64,000 nt of DNA from CAYLNH01 sp964384625 (lineage in GTDB: Bacteria; Verrucomicrobiota; Lentisphaeria; JABSQK01): positions 37,898-101,897 of the forward strand of contig CAYLNH010000003.1 in NCBI GenBank assembly GCA_964384625.1, in the 5' to 3' direction. The notes below the pieces were generated by a model. That model did not search any database, had not been told where the DNA came from, and saw only the letters and a program-made list of their open reading frames with translations. Below, one piece after another: positions 53,729-62,582 of this stretch (position 1 is its first letter; each line of letters begins with the position of its first letter). The position numbers and the translations under genes were made by a program.

Positions 53729-53882
53729 TATGCCCTCGTTTCCTGCCTTTCTTTGTCTCCTGTCCCGTCTCTCAAGAGGTCGGGCGACCTGCGGCGCCTG
53801 CGGATCGGTCACCTGCACCGCCGCACCGTGGAGGTGCGGGATCTCGGCGCAGAATGCAGAGGGCAGCAGACGAGGGCTTACG
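53729..53882. mobile_element. IS66-like MITE, copy 2 (154 bp)
   Basis: Terminal inverted repeats at 53729-53751 and 53860-53882 are of the same type as copy 1 (right end read inward begins GTAAGCCCTCGT). Flanking 8-mers CCTTGTTC (53721-53728) and GCTTGTTC (53883-53890) match at 7 of 8 positions and look like an aged target duplication. The interior shares GGATCGGTCACCT and GTGCGGGATCTC-type segments with copy 1. No ORF inside. It lies about 50 bp upstream of the Fur-family gene and may affect its expression. Confidence 0.8.
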
Positions 53883-53936
53883 CTTGTTCGGCAGGCAGAG
53901 TTCAAATCAGGCCGGAACGGAGTAGATTACTGCGGT

Positions 53937-54353
53937 ATGGCAAAACGGCGAAAAGGCAAATCGGCGCCGCAGCTGGGCGCCCGGCGCAGTGCGCGCCGGG
54001 ACGCGGTGCTGTCGGTGATTCTGATGGCGAACGGCGCGCTGACGGCGGAGGAGATCCATGAAGCCGCCGCCGGCATCGTCCCCGGTCTCGGTATCGCCAC
54101 GGTCTATCGCAACCTCAAACTGCTGCACGAAGCCGGGGTGATCCAGCAGATCATCCTGTCGGACGGGCAGACCCGTTACGAGCGTTCGGATCAGAAGCAT
54201 CACCACCACTTCCAGTGCACCGAATGCAGCCGGATCTTCTGCCTTGAGGGCTGTGTTCTGCCGCAGGCGCAGCCGGATCTGCCGAAGGGTTTCACCGTGA
54301 CCGCGCATGAGATCACGCTGTATGGCACTTGTCCGGACTGCTCCGATCCCTGA
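53937..54353 (+). CDS. Fur-family metal- or peroxide-responsive regulator
   Basis: 138 aa from ATG 53937. Winged-helix part RDAVLSVILMANGALTAEEI and GLGIATVYRNLKLLHEAGVI (residues about 20-70), then the His-rich metal site KHHHHFQCTECSRIFCLEGC and a C-terminal CPDC, giving the two CxxC pairs of the structural zinc site. The family senses iron, zinc, manganese or peroxide; which one cannot be told here. A MITE copy sits directly upstream. No metal-uptake gene is adjacent. Confidence 0.88.
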   Translation: MAKRRKGKSAPQLGARRSARRDAVLSVILMANGALTAEEIHEAAAGIVPGLGIATVYRNLKLLHEAGVIQQIILSDGQTRYERSDQKHHHHFQCTECSRIFCLEGCVLPQAQPDLPKGFTVTAHEITLYGTCPDCSDP

Positions 54354-54584
54354 GGAGACTCCTGTTTGCCTCGTTCGCCCTTGTTTCTGCCGCCTTCCCC
54401 GACCGCGATTCTGCCGGTCTTTTTGCCGGTCCGGTCCTGATGTAACCTTTTCTTTCGCACAGGGTTCCGGCACTCGAAAAAATTCTTCGGCCGGCGGCCG
54501 GGGAGAAAATGTGAATGCAGTTGTCCAAAACGGCGTCGAACGCGCATATATACGCAATACCAAGCGTCGAAACCGGGAGTGCCC

Positions 54585-55094
54585 ATGGCGGATCAGATCG
54601 AGATTTCGGTATTGCTGATGAAGCACCGCGCCCGCTTGCTCGGGTTTATTCTGGCGGCGGTGCGCGACCACCACGATGCCGAGGACATCTGGCAGGAAGT
54701 CTGCCTGGTGGCCTGCCGTAAAGCGGACCAGTTCCAGTCGGGCACGAACTTCATCGGCTGGGTACGTACGATTTCGGCATATACCATCAAGTCGTTTCGT
54801 CGGCGTGATGGTCGGTCGCTGGCCGTGGACCCGGCGTATCTGGATGTGCTGATCGAAGCGGCCCGGCATCGTGAAGCGGATCAGTCGGACCGCGTCGACG
54901 CGCTCAACCACTGTGTCGACGGCCTGCCGGCGCACCAGCGGAAGATGCTGGATCTACGCTATCAGGAGGACCTGGCGGTCAAGGACATCGCCGCGCAGTT
55001 GAACAAAAAGGCGGACGCCGTGTATAAGGCGTTGATGCGTCTGCGCCTGGCGCTGCAGGACTGTGTCCGGCGGCGACTGGCCAATCCGGTGTGA
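54585..55094 (+). CDS. ECF sigma factor (Planctomycete/Rhodopirellula-type)
   Basis: 169 aa from ATG 54585 (GGGAG upstream; GTG 54579 also possible). Region 2: LLGFILAAVRDHHDAEDIWQ and GTNFIGWVRTISAYTIKSF; region 4: LPAHQRKMLDLRYQEDLAVK and ADAVYKALMRLRLALQDCV. Sigma factors of this subgroup are linked to FecR-like or other membrane partners in Planctomycetes and Lentisphaerae. The next gene, a FecR-type protein, overlaps the stop (GTGA), so it is very likely its regulator. An AT-rich near-palindrome lies at 54542-54555. Confidence 0.9.
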   Translation: MADQIEISVLLMKHRARLLGFILAAVRDHHDAEDIWQEVCLVACRKADQFQSGTNFIGWVRTISAYTIKSFRRRDGRSLAVDPAYLDVLIEAARHREADQSDRVDALNHCVDGLPAHQRKMLDLRYQEDLAVKDIAAQLNKKADAVYKALMRLRLALQDCVRRRLANPV

Positions 55095-56284
55095 ATCCGA
55101 TGACGATCGACGACACCATTTTGCTGCAGTATCTCGACGGTCAGTTGCCGGCCGCCCGGGCGGCGGCCGTCCAGGCCGCGGTGCAGGCGGACCGGGAGCT
55201 GGCGCAGCGGCTCCTCGAGCTGGCCGAACACGAAGCGCTGCTGCGTGAAGTCGTCGGCGTTCGCGCCGAGGCAGAGCGGCTCTCGCCGCCGGCGCGAGCG
55301 AAGCGCCCGGTGTTGTTGTGGCTGGCCGCCGCCGGCGCGGCGGCGGCGGCGGTGTTTGCGGTTTGGTTCGGATTTCTGCCGTCGCAGGAAGCGAACGGGC
55401 TGCAGGTCGAGATCGTGTCTGTGGCAGGCCCGGCGGCCGATGTGGCGGAGCGTCAGGAGTCCCTGCCGGCGCAACCCGGAATGGCTCTTGGCCCCGGCGC
55501 GGTGGTGACCACCGGTCCGAAAACGCAGGTTCAATTGCGTTATGCCGACGGATCAACCGTTGCCGTCAGCGGCGGGAGCAGGCTGACGGTGCAGCGGTCC
55601 GGCGATTCCAAGGAGCTGTACGTGGCTTACGGCAAGCTGCTGGTTACGGCCGCGAAGCAGGCGCCGGACGCACCGCTGTGCGTCGTCACGCCGAACGGCA
55701 GGGTGACCGTTCTGGGCACCCGGTTTACCGTCGATGTGACACCGACAAAGACCACTGTGGAAGTAGAGTCCGGAGCGGTCCGGGTGCTGCGGGGCGAGCA
55801 GAGCGTCAAGGTGCCGGCCGGACATTTCGTCGCCGCCGGTCAACGGAACGAGCTTGTGGCCTTGCCTGTCGAGCAATGTGCATCCAGGCTGAGCCCGCCC
55901 CTGCCGCAGCCGCCGCCCACGGCGGCGAAAGCGCGGCGGAAACGGCACAAACCGAAATCCAGGGCACGCGTTGTCCGCGGCACAATTCACTGGGTTGATC
56001 CGGACGCTCGGGTCGTTACGGTCGAGTCCGAAAACGGGATGGTTTTGTGTGAACTCGCCGGCGATGTGATGATTCATCTGCAGGGCGCCATCCTCGGTCC
56101 GATCGAGCCGGGCCTCCGGGTGGAATGTGCTCTGACCGGGAAGGGCGGGAAACAGCTGGTTCGGCGGATGGTCGTGCGCCGTCCTCGGGCGCTGCCCGGC
56201 ACGGACCAGATCCCGCACGGTACCATGGACCACGATTCCGGAAAGAAGAGACCTCCGAAGCCGCCGTGGCCGGAGATCGAATAG
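55091..56284 (+). CDS. FecR-type anti-sigma/sensor protein with C-terminal beta domain
   Basis: 397 aa; GTG 55091 overlaps the sigma stop, ATG 55100 is in frame. A short cytoplasmic N-terminal part (TIDDTILLQYLDGQLPAARA) resembles anti-sigma domains; one transmembrane helix follows at about residues 72-95 (PVLLWLAAAGAAAAAVFAVW); then a FecR domain (VVTTGPKTQVQLRYADGSTV, GRVTVLGTRFTVDV, LRGEQSVKVPAGHFV). The last 90 residues form a further beta domain (VVRGTIHWVDPDARVVTVES, ILGPIEPGLRVECAL) that resembles the whole of the next protein. Probably transmits a periplasmic signal to the ECF factor. Confidence 0.85.
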   Translation: MNPMTIDDTILLQYLDGQLPAARAAAVQAAVQADRELAQRLLELAEHEALLREVVGVRAEAERLSPPARAKRPVLLWLAAAGAAAAAVFAVWFGFLPSQEANGLQVEIVSVAGPAADVAERQESLPAQPGMALGPGAVVTTGPKTQVQLRYADGSTVAVSGGSRLTVQRSGDSKELYVAYGKLLVTAAKQAPDAPLCVVTPNGRVTVLGTRFTVDVTPTKTTVEVESGAVRVLRGEQSVKVPAGHFVAAGQRNELVALPVEQCASRLSPPLPQPPPTAAKARRKRHKPKSRARVVRGTIHWVDPDARVVTVESENGMVLCELAGDVMIHLQGAILGPIEPGLRVECALTGKGGKQLVRRMVVRRPRALPGTDQIPHGTMDHDSGKKRPPKPPWPEIE

Positions 56285-56338
56285 TCTGAAAAGCATGCAG
56301 CCGGAAGGCTGCCAACAACCAGGAAAGGAACCCGAAAC

Positions 56339-56797
56339 ATGAACAGAATCCAGAACGCCGGTCGACTGCTTGGCGCACTCGCCCTGATGTTCAGCGTCGG
56401 CTTTGTCGGCGCCCAGGAAGAGGGCGGCAAGAAGAAGAGAAAAGAACGTCCGAAGCGCGCGCCGATGGCGAAGGTGGTCGGCACCGTGAAATCGGTCGAT
56501 CAGGAGACGAAGGCGATCACGATCACGACGGAGGATCAGGAAGATAAGTCCTACACCTTGACCGAACGGGTGGCGATCACCATGCGCGGCCCGATCTTCG
56601 ACGGCATCCAGGCCGGCGACAAGGCCCTCCTGATGGTCCGCGAAGGCGATGAGGCGCCGACTGTGGCGAAGATCACCATCAGCCGCGAAGGCGTCAGCCC
56701 CGCCGGTAAAGCCAAGCGGGAAAAGGGCGAGAAGAAGCCGCGTGCGAAGAAAAGAAAGAAGAAAGGCGGTGCCGACGCGCCGCCGCCGATCGAATAA
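56339..56797 (+). CDS. Small exported beta-domain protein with Lys-rich tails
   Basis: 152 aa with AGGAAAGGAA upstream. Signal peptide (NAGRLLGALALMFSVGFVGA), a Lys/Arg-rich linker, one domain of about 75 residues (VVGTVKSVDQETKAITITTE, ITMRGPIFDGIQAGDKALLM), and a second basic tail (KKPRAKKRKKKGG). The domain aligns by pattern with the C-terminal domain of the preceding FecR-type protein, so it may be its ligand or target. Function is unknown. A terminator follows at once. Confidence 0.65.
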   Translation: MNRIQNAGRLLGALALMFSVGFVGAQEEGGKKKRKERPKRAPMAKVVGTVKSVDQETKAITITTEDQEDKSYTLTERVAITMRGPIFDGIQAGDKALLMVREGDEAPTVAKITISREGVSPAGKAKREKGEKKPRAKKRKKKGGADAPPPIE

Positions 56798-56817
56798 CAG
56801 AACTCAATCCACGCATC

Positions 56818-56848
56818 AGCCCTGTCGGTCATGATGACCGGCAGGGCT
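56818..56848 (+). terminator. Rho-independent terminator of the ECF-FecR operon
   Basis: AGCCCTG and CAGGGCT arms with an inner CGGTCAT/ATGACCG stem, followed by CTTTGTTT. Ends the operon 20 bp after the small exported protein gene. Confidence 0.75.
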
Positions 56849-56918
56849 CTTTGTTTCGGGGGAGGCAAACCGGATTCCGGGTCGGCGGCTTGGGGGAGTT
56901 GCCGGCCGTTGCGATGGC

Positions 56919-57182
56919 TCAGCCGGGGCCTTTGCCGTCGCCGTCACGGCACTCCTGCCACCGGGCCCGGAGCGTTTCATGCAGCTTTTGGCGGAAGCGA
57001 ATCGGGAGTTCGTGAATCTTCTCTTCGTTCTGATAGAGCTGAATGGTCATGCGGATATTGTCGACGACAATCCTGCATGGGTTGCAGTCGGCCAAGTGTT
57101 CCTGCAGTTCACTGCAGACGGCCGGGTCGATGTCGCCGTCGACGTAGTCGTTGAGCATCTTCATGATGTCATCGCATTTCAT
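56919..57182 (-). CDS. Zinc-finger anti-sigma factor (zf-HC2)
   Basis: 87 aa. The HxxxCxxC zinc motif of ZAS-type anti-sigma factors is present (HLADCNPCR), preceded by MKCDDIMKMLNDYVDGDIDP. There is no transmembrane helix, so it is a soluble type, probably redox- or zinc-sensitive. Its ATG overlaps the stop of the upstream ECF sigma gene (ATGA), the usual layout for a cognate pair. Confidence 0.88.
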   Translation of the reverse strand: MKCDDIMKMLNDYVDGDIDPAVCSELQEHLADCNPCRIVVDNIRMTIQLYQNEEKIHELPIRFRQKLHETLRARWQECRDGDGKGPG

Positions 57183-57880
57183 GCGTCTACCTCGCGCAGT
57201 TCGGCTTCATAGCGTTCAACCAAGGCAGCGGCATCAGCGCCGTGGGGCCCTTCGTGACTGTGGTCCGGCGGTTGGGTAATCCGGCGTTCGGGATCTCCCA
57301 ATGCCGCAGTGAGTTCTTCACGCAGAGCCAGTCGAGCCCGCAACAGCCGGACCTTGGTGTTGGCTTCGCTGATGCCGAGGGCGGCGGCCGTGTCCCGGGT
57401 ACTCATGTTGTGTACGTCGCGCATCAGAAAGACCAGCCGATGGCCTTCCGGCAAACGGTCGATGGCGTGCTCCAGGAGCTGCTTCACTTCCTGTTTGTGG
57501 GCGAGGTCGGCCGGGTTCCCGCGCCATTCGGCGATGTATTCCGGGTTGGCGATGCGGCCGTCTTCGTCCGGTTCGGTAACGGCATCCAGCGAGACGGTCG
57601 GGTGGCCTTTGCGGCGACGCAGGATCTGCAGGGCTTCGTTGGTGGCGATGCGCTTGACCCAGCCGCCGAAGGCGTGGTCGTCGCGCAGTTTGCCGAGGTT
57701 GTCCATCGCCTGCAGGAATGTGTCCTGCACCACGTCCTGGGCGTCCTCGGTATGTTTGAGAATGCTCATGGACAGTGCGTAAAGCTGTTGCTCATAGCGC
57801 GTGACCAACGCTTCGAACGCATCGAAATCGCCGTCCCGCGCCTGGGCCACCAGAGATTGGTCGGCAGCAGTCATGACCAT
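57179..57880 (-). CDS. RpoE-type ECF sigma factor
   Basis: 233 aa from ATG 57880; ATG 57874 is also possible. Region 2 is canonical (YEQQLYALSMSILKHTEDAQ, DVVQDTFLQAM, FGGWVKRIATNEALQILRRR) and region 4 is LPEGHRLVFLMRDVHNMSTR followed by ALGISEANTKVRLLRARLAL. The C-terminal tail of about 35 residues (PERRITQPPDHSHEGPHGAD) is longer than usual and His-containing. It forms an operon with the zf-HC2 anti-sigma gene. The second of two ECF systems within 3 kb. Confidence 0.92.
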   Translation of the reverse strand: MVMTAADQSLVAQARDGDFDAFEALVTRYEQQLYALSMSILKHTEDAQDVVQDTFLQAMDNLGKLRDDHAFGGWVKRIATNEALQILRRRKGHPTVSLDAVTEPDEDGRIANPEYIAEWRGNPADLAHKQEVKQLLEHAIDRLPEGHRLVFLMRDVHNMSTRDTAAALGISEANTKVRLLRARLALREELTAALGDPERRITQPPDHSHEGPHGADAAALVERYEAELREVDA

Positions 57881-58329
57881 CACATTACGCCTGCGTGTGC
57901 CGGGATGCAATCGGGCCGAAGGTGGAGGGGTAAGCAGAATCGTGAACTGCAAAACCAGGATAAGGGCTCGACGATTCAGGTTCAGACGTCAGATACGGCC
58001 GAGTAGAGCGTGCCGGGCGCAGGCAAACCGGGACAGGGCGATCGAGGGCTGACAAATCATGGCGGCAGAAAGCGCCTGCAGCTTGACCTGTCATGGGCGA
58101 ATGCCTACATTGTCGAGTCGCTGTGCAGGATTAGAATCAAGACGCAATCCCGGGGTACGGATGCGGCCTGAAACGCGGATCAATGCACAACTCGGACGCC
58201 TTTACGCCGGCGTCGGTGCCACACGTTCGGCCTGCCATTCCCGGAGTGATTCCTGTTTTTGCTGTAACCAATTGGCGATTTCTGCATCATTAGCAGTAGA
58301 TCACAAACCAGCAACTGGAGGAAATACCC
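57881..58329. other. Divergent intergenic region, no gene seen
   Basis: Must hold promoters for the ECF gene (-) and the small membrane protein operon (+). No tRNA or conserved repeat was recognised. The strong site at the 3' end is the ribosome binding site GGAGGAAA before 58330. Confidence 0.45.
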
Positions 58330-58530
58330 ATGAATATCGAACGCGCCTTGCGCCTGATCGGCGGCTTCTTCGTCATGCTCAGCGCCGGTCTGGCGGCTTT
58401 GCACAGCCCGTATTGGCTGCTGTTCACGGGCTTCGTCGGCCTGAATCTGTTCCAGTCCGGATTCACCAATTGGTGTCCGATGGTCTGGATTCTGAAAAAG
58501 GCGGGGCTCAAACCCTGTTCCCGGCAATGA
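58330..58530 (+). CDS. DUF2892 (YgaP-like) small membrane protein
   Basis: 66 aa after GGAGGAAA. Matches DUF2892: MNIERALRLIGGFFVMLSAG, two transmembrane helices, and the NLFQSGFTNWCPM motif with ILKKAGLKPC at the end. This domain also forms the membrane part of rhodanese-fused YgaP. The stop overlaps the next start (ATGA). Confidence 0.85.
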   Translation: MNIERALRLIGGFFVMLSAGLAALHSPYWLLFTGFVGLNLFQSGFTNWCPMVWILKKAGLKPCSRQ

Positions 58531-58706
58531 AGGTGAAATCAATGATTATGAATATAGTTCTGGGGCTTGTCGGCGGCGGGGCGGTCGGCTTTGCGCTTTA
58601 CAAGTTTGTCGGCTGCCGCACAGGGGCCTGTCCGATCACCGCCAATCCTTGGACCAGTATTCTCTACGGTATGATCCTCGGCTTGATTGTGGCGCTGCCG
58701 AAGTAA
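58527..58706 (+). CDS. DUF6132-like small membrane protein
   Basis: 59 aa from ATG 58527, overlapping the DUF2892 stop. Two hydrophobic segments (IMNIVLGLVGGGAVGFALYK and YGMILGLIVALP) flank the conserved FVGCRTGACPITANPWTS. Two Cys are spaced by five residues, typical of DUF6132 proteins, which often occur beside DUF2892 and thioredoxin-type genes. Function is unknown. An RND transporter begins 12 bp later. Confidence 0.75.
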   Translation: MKVKSMIMNIVLGLVGGGAVGFALYKFVGCRTGACPITANPWTSILYGMILGLIVALPK

Positions 58707-58718
58707 GAAAGGACGACC

Positions 58719-61700
58719 ATGAAGCTTACAATGACAAATTTCAGCATTCGGCGGCCCTGGGTGATCATGGCGATTGTGGGTCTCGCCGTGATCATCGCCG
58801 GCATCCAGTTCCCGCGGGTGAACTTCGATAATGACCCCGAGAACATGTTGTCCGAAGACGAACATGTGCGGGTGTTCCACAACGAAGTGAAGCAACGCTA
58901 CAACCTGTATGACTTTGTCATTGTCGGCGTCGTCAACGACGAACATCCGGACGGCGTGTTCAATGTGGAGACGCTGAATCGGGTCTACAAACTGACCTAT
59001 GAATTATTGAATCTGCATCAGACCGATGCCGGCAAACCGGCGGTGCGGGAATGGCACGGTCCGGATCAGCCGCCGACGGTCAAGGAGATGGATCTGCAGC
59101 CGGAGAGCATCTTCAAGCGCGTCCTGAACGTGGCGTTCCGGCATGACCCGGAACATCTCTTCAGGGAAGACGGCAGCAGCGTCATCATCGGGCCTGAGGT
59201 GATCAGTCCCAGCGTGGTCGACAACATCAAGCAGGCCGATCTGGGCGCGCTGAAGATCGAGTACCTGATGGAGCAACCGCCGAAGACGGCGGCGGAAGCC
59301 CGCCGCATCCGCGACGACGCCATGAGCAACCCGCTGTACAAAGGCACGATGGTCGCGGCGGACGGTAAGGCGCTGGCGCTCTATATCCCGATCACCGAAA
59401 AGCATTTCTCCCATAACGTCGCCAACCTGGTGCGCGAGCTGACCAAAGACTGGGACGGCAAGGATAAAGTCCACATCACCGGCCTGCCGGTGGCGGAAGA
59501 CACGTTCGGCGTCGAAATGCTGGTGCAGATGGCGACGTCGGCGCCGTTGGCCGGCCTGACGATTTTCGTCCTGCTGCTGATCTTTTTCCGCAAGCTCAAC
59601 CTGATCATCGCGCCGATGGCTGTCGCGCTGGTCAGCGTGGTGGCCGCCATGGGGCTCCTGATCGGGTTGGGTTTCGACGTCCACATCATGAGTTCGATGA
59701 TCGCCATCTTCCTGATGCCGATTGCGGTGACCGACTCGGTACACATGCTCAGCGAGTTCTTCGACACCTACCAGAAGTTTCAGGATAAGGCAAAGACTGT
59801 AAAGCATGTGGTCGGCCATCTGTTCACGCCGATGCTCTACACGTCGCTGACGACAGTTGCCGGTTTCGGCTCGCTGGCGTTTACGCCGATTCCGCCGGTG
59901 CGGGTATTTGGCCTGCACGTGGCGTTCGGCGTTGCCCTTGCGTGGGTGTTGACGGTGACCTTCATCCCGGCGTACATCATGATCTTCGTCTCGGAGAAAT
60001 CACTGCAGGACTTCGGCACCAGACACGCCGGGGACACCCATAAGAAGCGCTCGGCCTTGATGGGCTGGCTTGAGCGCGTCGGCGGTTTTACGTACACCCG
60101 GTTCAAGCTTATCCTCGGCGTCACCTTGCTGGTCATCGCGGTCTCGATCTTCGGCATCTCACGCATCCAGATCAACGACAACCCGGTGAAGTGGTTCACT
60201 GAGACGCATGAAATCCGCGTTGCGGACAAGGTGCTGAATGAACACTTCGGCGGCACCTATACCGCGTACCTCACTCTGGCGCCGGCGACCACGGATGCCA
60301 TGTCCTGTCGCGAGAAGCTCGACTATTTCCGAGCCGCGGTCGAACGCGATATCAAGCCGAAGATGCCCCGGGACGCAGCCAGGCTGCAGGCGAAGTTCGA
60401 CGAAGCCGAACAGCTCTTCGGCAACCTCGTCTCCTGCAGCCCGGAAACCTGTTTCGCTCAGTTGATTCAGTTGGCCGACAAGCTGGACAAAGAACGGTCG
60501 GCTTCCTGGAACGCCCTGGGCGACGAGATCAACTATGTCGATCCGGACGGACTCACCCAGGCCGAGCTCCTCGAAGCCGTCCGCCGGACGGCAGGCGCCG
60601 ACCCGGCCGACGTGAAGCGGCTGGTGTCGCTGTTGGCGTCGGTCAAAGACAAGACCGGCGGTGAGCTCCTCGATGCCGCGATCGCCGTCTGGGACAAGAA
60701 CAAACAAGCGTCGATCCGGGACTATCTCGAGAATGTCCATATCGAGCTGACGTACCCGATGAAACGCCCGGAAGTGCTGCGTTACATCGAGGACCTCCAA
60801 CGTCATCTGGCGGAACAGCCGCGCTTCGCCGCCGCCGGCCCGATCGTGGGCAAGACCTCCAGTGTCGTGGATGCGCTGAAGAAGGCAAACTACGAGCTGA
60901 ATTTTGTCGAGGGCAGGCCCGAGCGCAACGAGAGATTCCGATCGATCCCGCCCACGGGCAAAGCCGCGGGCCAGGTTTTCGTACAGCTGGAAGGCATGAA
61001 GAAGAAGGACAGCCTGTTCCATCTGGTAACGAAGGACTATCGGCAGGCGAACCTGTGGGTTCAGTTGAAGAGCGGCGACAACAAAGACATGGAAGCGGTC
61101 GTCCGCGAGGTCGAACGCTACCTGGCCGCCAAGCCGCCGCCGGCGAACCTGAAAGCCGAGTGGGCCGGGCTGACCTATTTGAATGTCGTCTGGCAGGACA
61201 AGATGGTCAGCGGCATGCTCTCCAGTCTGCTCAGCAGTTTTGTCGTTGTTCTGATCATGATGATGGTGCTCTTCCGCAGCCCCTGGTTCGGCGTCCTGAG
61301 TATGATCCCGCTGACCGTCACGATCACATTTATCTATGGCTTGATCGGTCTGGTCGGCAAAGACTACGACATGCCGGTTGCGGTGCTGTCCTCGTTGACG
61401 CTCGGCTTGAGTGTCGACTTCGCCATCCATTTTCTGGAGCGCACCCGGGAGATGGTGAAGGAACACGGCAGCTGGCAGGTCGCCAGTCGGGTGATGTTCG
61501 CCGAACCCGCGGCGGCGATCACCCGGAATGCAGTCGTGATTTCCGTCGGTTTCCTGCCGCTGTTGATCGCGCCGCTGGTCCCCTACAAAACGGTTGGGTT
61601 CTTCCTGGCGACCATCATGGCGGTGTCCGGAGCCGGTACACTGCTGATTTTGCCGGCCCTTGTGACATTGTTCCAGAAACACCTTTTCAAAAACGAAATG

Positions 61701-61727
61701 AATGACAACGAGGAGAACGCATCATGA
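58719..61727 (+). CDS. RND/MMPL-family transporter
   Basis: 1002 aa. Twelve-helix pattern with two large extracytoplasmic loops: TM1 at about 11-30 (RRPWVIMAIVGLAVIIAGIQ), TM2-6 around 255-420 (LAGLTIFVLLLIFFRK, MSSMIAIFLMPIAVTDSVHM), TM7 at about 470, and TM8-12 after residue 830 (FVVVLIMMMVLFRSPWFGVL, LTLGLSVDFAIHFLERTRE). The MMPL/RND group exports lipids, hydrophobic compounds or drugs. The next two genes encode a LolA-like periplasmic carrier and an outer-membrane barrel, so lipid or lipoprotein export to the outer membrane is likely. Gene overlap with the next start is 4 nt. Confidence 0.9.
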   Translation: MKLTMTNFSIRRPWVIMAIVGLAVIIAGIQFPRVNFDNDPENMLSEDEHVRVFHNEVKQRYNLYDFVIVGVVNDEHPDGVFNVETLNRVYKLTYELLNLHQTDAGKPAVREWHGPDQPPTVKEMDLQPESIFKRVLNVAFRHDPEHLFREDGSSVIIGPEVISPSVVDNIKQADLGALKIEYLMEQPPKTAAEARRIRDDAMSNPLYKGTMVAADGKALALYIPITEKHFSHNVANLVRELTKDWDGKDKVHITGLPVAEDTFGVEMLVQMATSAPLAGLTIFVLLLIFFRKLNLIIAPMAVALVSVVAAMGLLIGLGFDVHIMSSMIAIFLMPIAVTDSVHMLSEFFDTYQKFQDKAKTVKHVVGHLFTPMLYTSLTTVAGFGSLAFTPIPPVRVFGLHVAFGVALAWVLTVTFIPAYIMIFVSEKSLQDFGTRHAGDTHKKRSALMGWLERVGGFTYTRFKLILGVTLLVIAVSIFGISRIQINDNPVKWFTETHEIRVADKVLNEHFGGTYTAYLTLAPATTDAMSCREKLDYFRAAVERDIKPKMPRDAARLQAKFDEAEQLFGNLVSCSPETCFAQLIQLADKLDKERSASWNALGDEINYVDPDGLTQAELLEAVRRTAGADPADVKRLVSLLASVKDKTGGELLDAAIAVWDKNKQASIRDYLENVHIELTYPMKRPEVLRYIEDLQRHLAEQPRFAAAGPIVGKTSSVVDALKKANYELNFVEGRPERNERFRSIPPTGKAAGQVFVQLEGMKKKDSLFHLVTKDYRQANLWVQLKSGDNKDMEAVVREVERYLAAKPPPANLKAEWAGLTYLNVVWQDKMVSGMLSSLLSSFVVVLIMMMVLFRSPWFGVLSMIPLTVTITFIYGLIGLVGKDYDMPVAVLSSLTLGLSVDFAIHFLERTREMVKEHGSWQVASRVMFAEPAAAITRNAVVISVGFLPLLIAPLVPYKTVGFFLATIMAVSGAGTLLILPALVTLFQKHLFKNEMNDNEENAS

Positions 61728-62503
61728 AGTATTTTGTCGCAACTCTGTTGCTGCTGGCCGCCGCCGTGCAGGCCGGCGAGATGACCGCCCAGCAAATCGT
61801 CGAGAAGGCGAACCTGGCCTCCTATTACGCCGGCAAGGACGGCAAGGCCAAGGTGAAGATGACGATTACCGCGAAGGACGGCGGCACGCGCACCCGCGAG
61901 TTCGTCATCCTGCGCCTGAACGTCAAGGAAGGCGGTGACCAGAACTTCTACGTTTATTTCAAAGGGCCGGCCGACGTGCGGAATATGGCCTATCTCGTCT
62001 GGAAACACACCGGCGCGGGCAAGGAGGACGACCGCTGGATGTGGCTGCCGGCACTGAACCTTAAACGCCGCATCGCGCCCGGTGATAAACGGACCAGTTT
62101 CGTCGGCAGTGATTTCCTCTATGAAGATGTCTCCGGCCGTAATACGACGGCGGACAAGCACGAACTCGTGGAGACCACGGACACACACTACAAGATCAAG
62201 AGTACTCCGAAGAACCCCAACGAGGTCGAGTTCTCGTATTTCGAAACGTGGATCGACAAGAAGACCTTCCTGCCGATGAAGGCCGAGTATTACGACAAGA
62301 ACGGCAAGAAATACCGCGTTGTCGAGGCCCTGGAAGTCAAGGAGGTCGAAGGCATTCCTACGGTCATGAAGGCAAAGGCGTCCGACCTGGTCAGCGGGAC
62401 CAACACCGTGAACGAGTTTTCGGACGTCGACTATAAGATCGGTTTGAACAAGAGAATCTTCACCGAACGCTTCCTGCGCCGGCCGCCGCGCGAAGTGCGT
62501 TAG
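61724..62503 (+). CDS. LolA-like outer-membrane lipoprotein-sorting protein
   Basis: 259 aa. Signal peptide MKYFVATLLLLAAAVQAG, then the LolA/LolB-like half-barrel pattern: TAQQIVEKANLASYY, FVILRLNVKEGGDQNFYVYF, DRWMWLPALNLKRRIAPGDK, TSFVGSDFLYEDVSGR and FETWIDKKTFLPMKAEYYDK. Family members accept hydrophobic cargo in the periplasm. Start overlaps the RND stop (ATGA-type), placing it in the same export machine. Confidence 0.88.
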   Translation: MKYFVATLLLLAAAVQAGEMTAQQIVEKANLASYYAGKDGKAKVKMTITAKDGGTRTREFVILRLNVKEGGDQNFYVYFKGPADVRNMAYLVWKHTGAGKEDDRWMWLPALNLKRRIAPGDKRTSFVGSDFLYEDVSGRNTTADKHELVETTDTHYKIKSTPKNPNEVEFSYFETWIDKKTFLPMKAEYYDKNGKKYRVVEALEVKEVEGIPTVMKAKASDLVSGTNTVNEFSDVDYKIGLNKRIFTERFLRRPPREVR

Positions 62504-62582
62504 CTCGAAAACGCTGGACTGTGGGGCTGAGGGGTGCAAGTGTACCGCAGTCACAAAAGGAACATAACGAGCCAACGGACCT

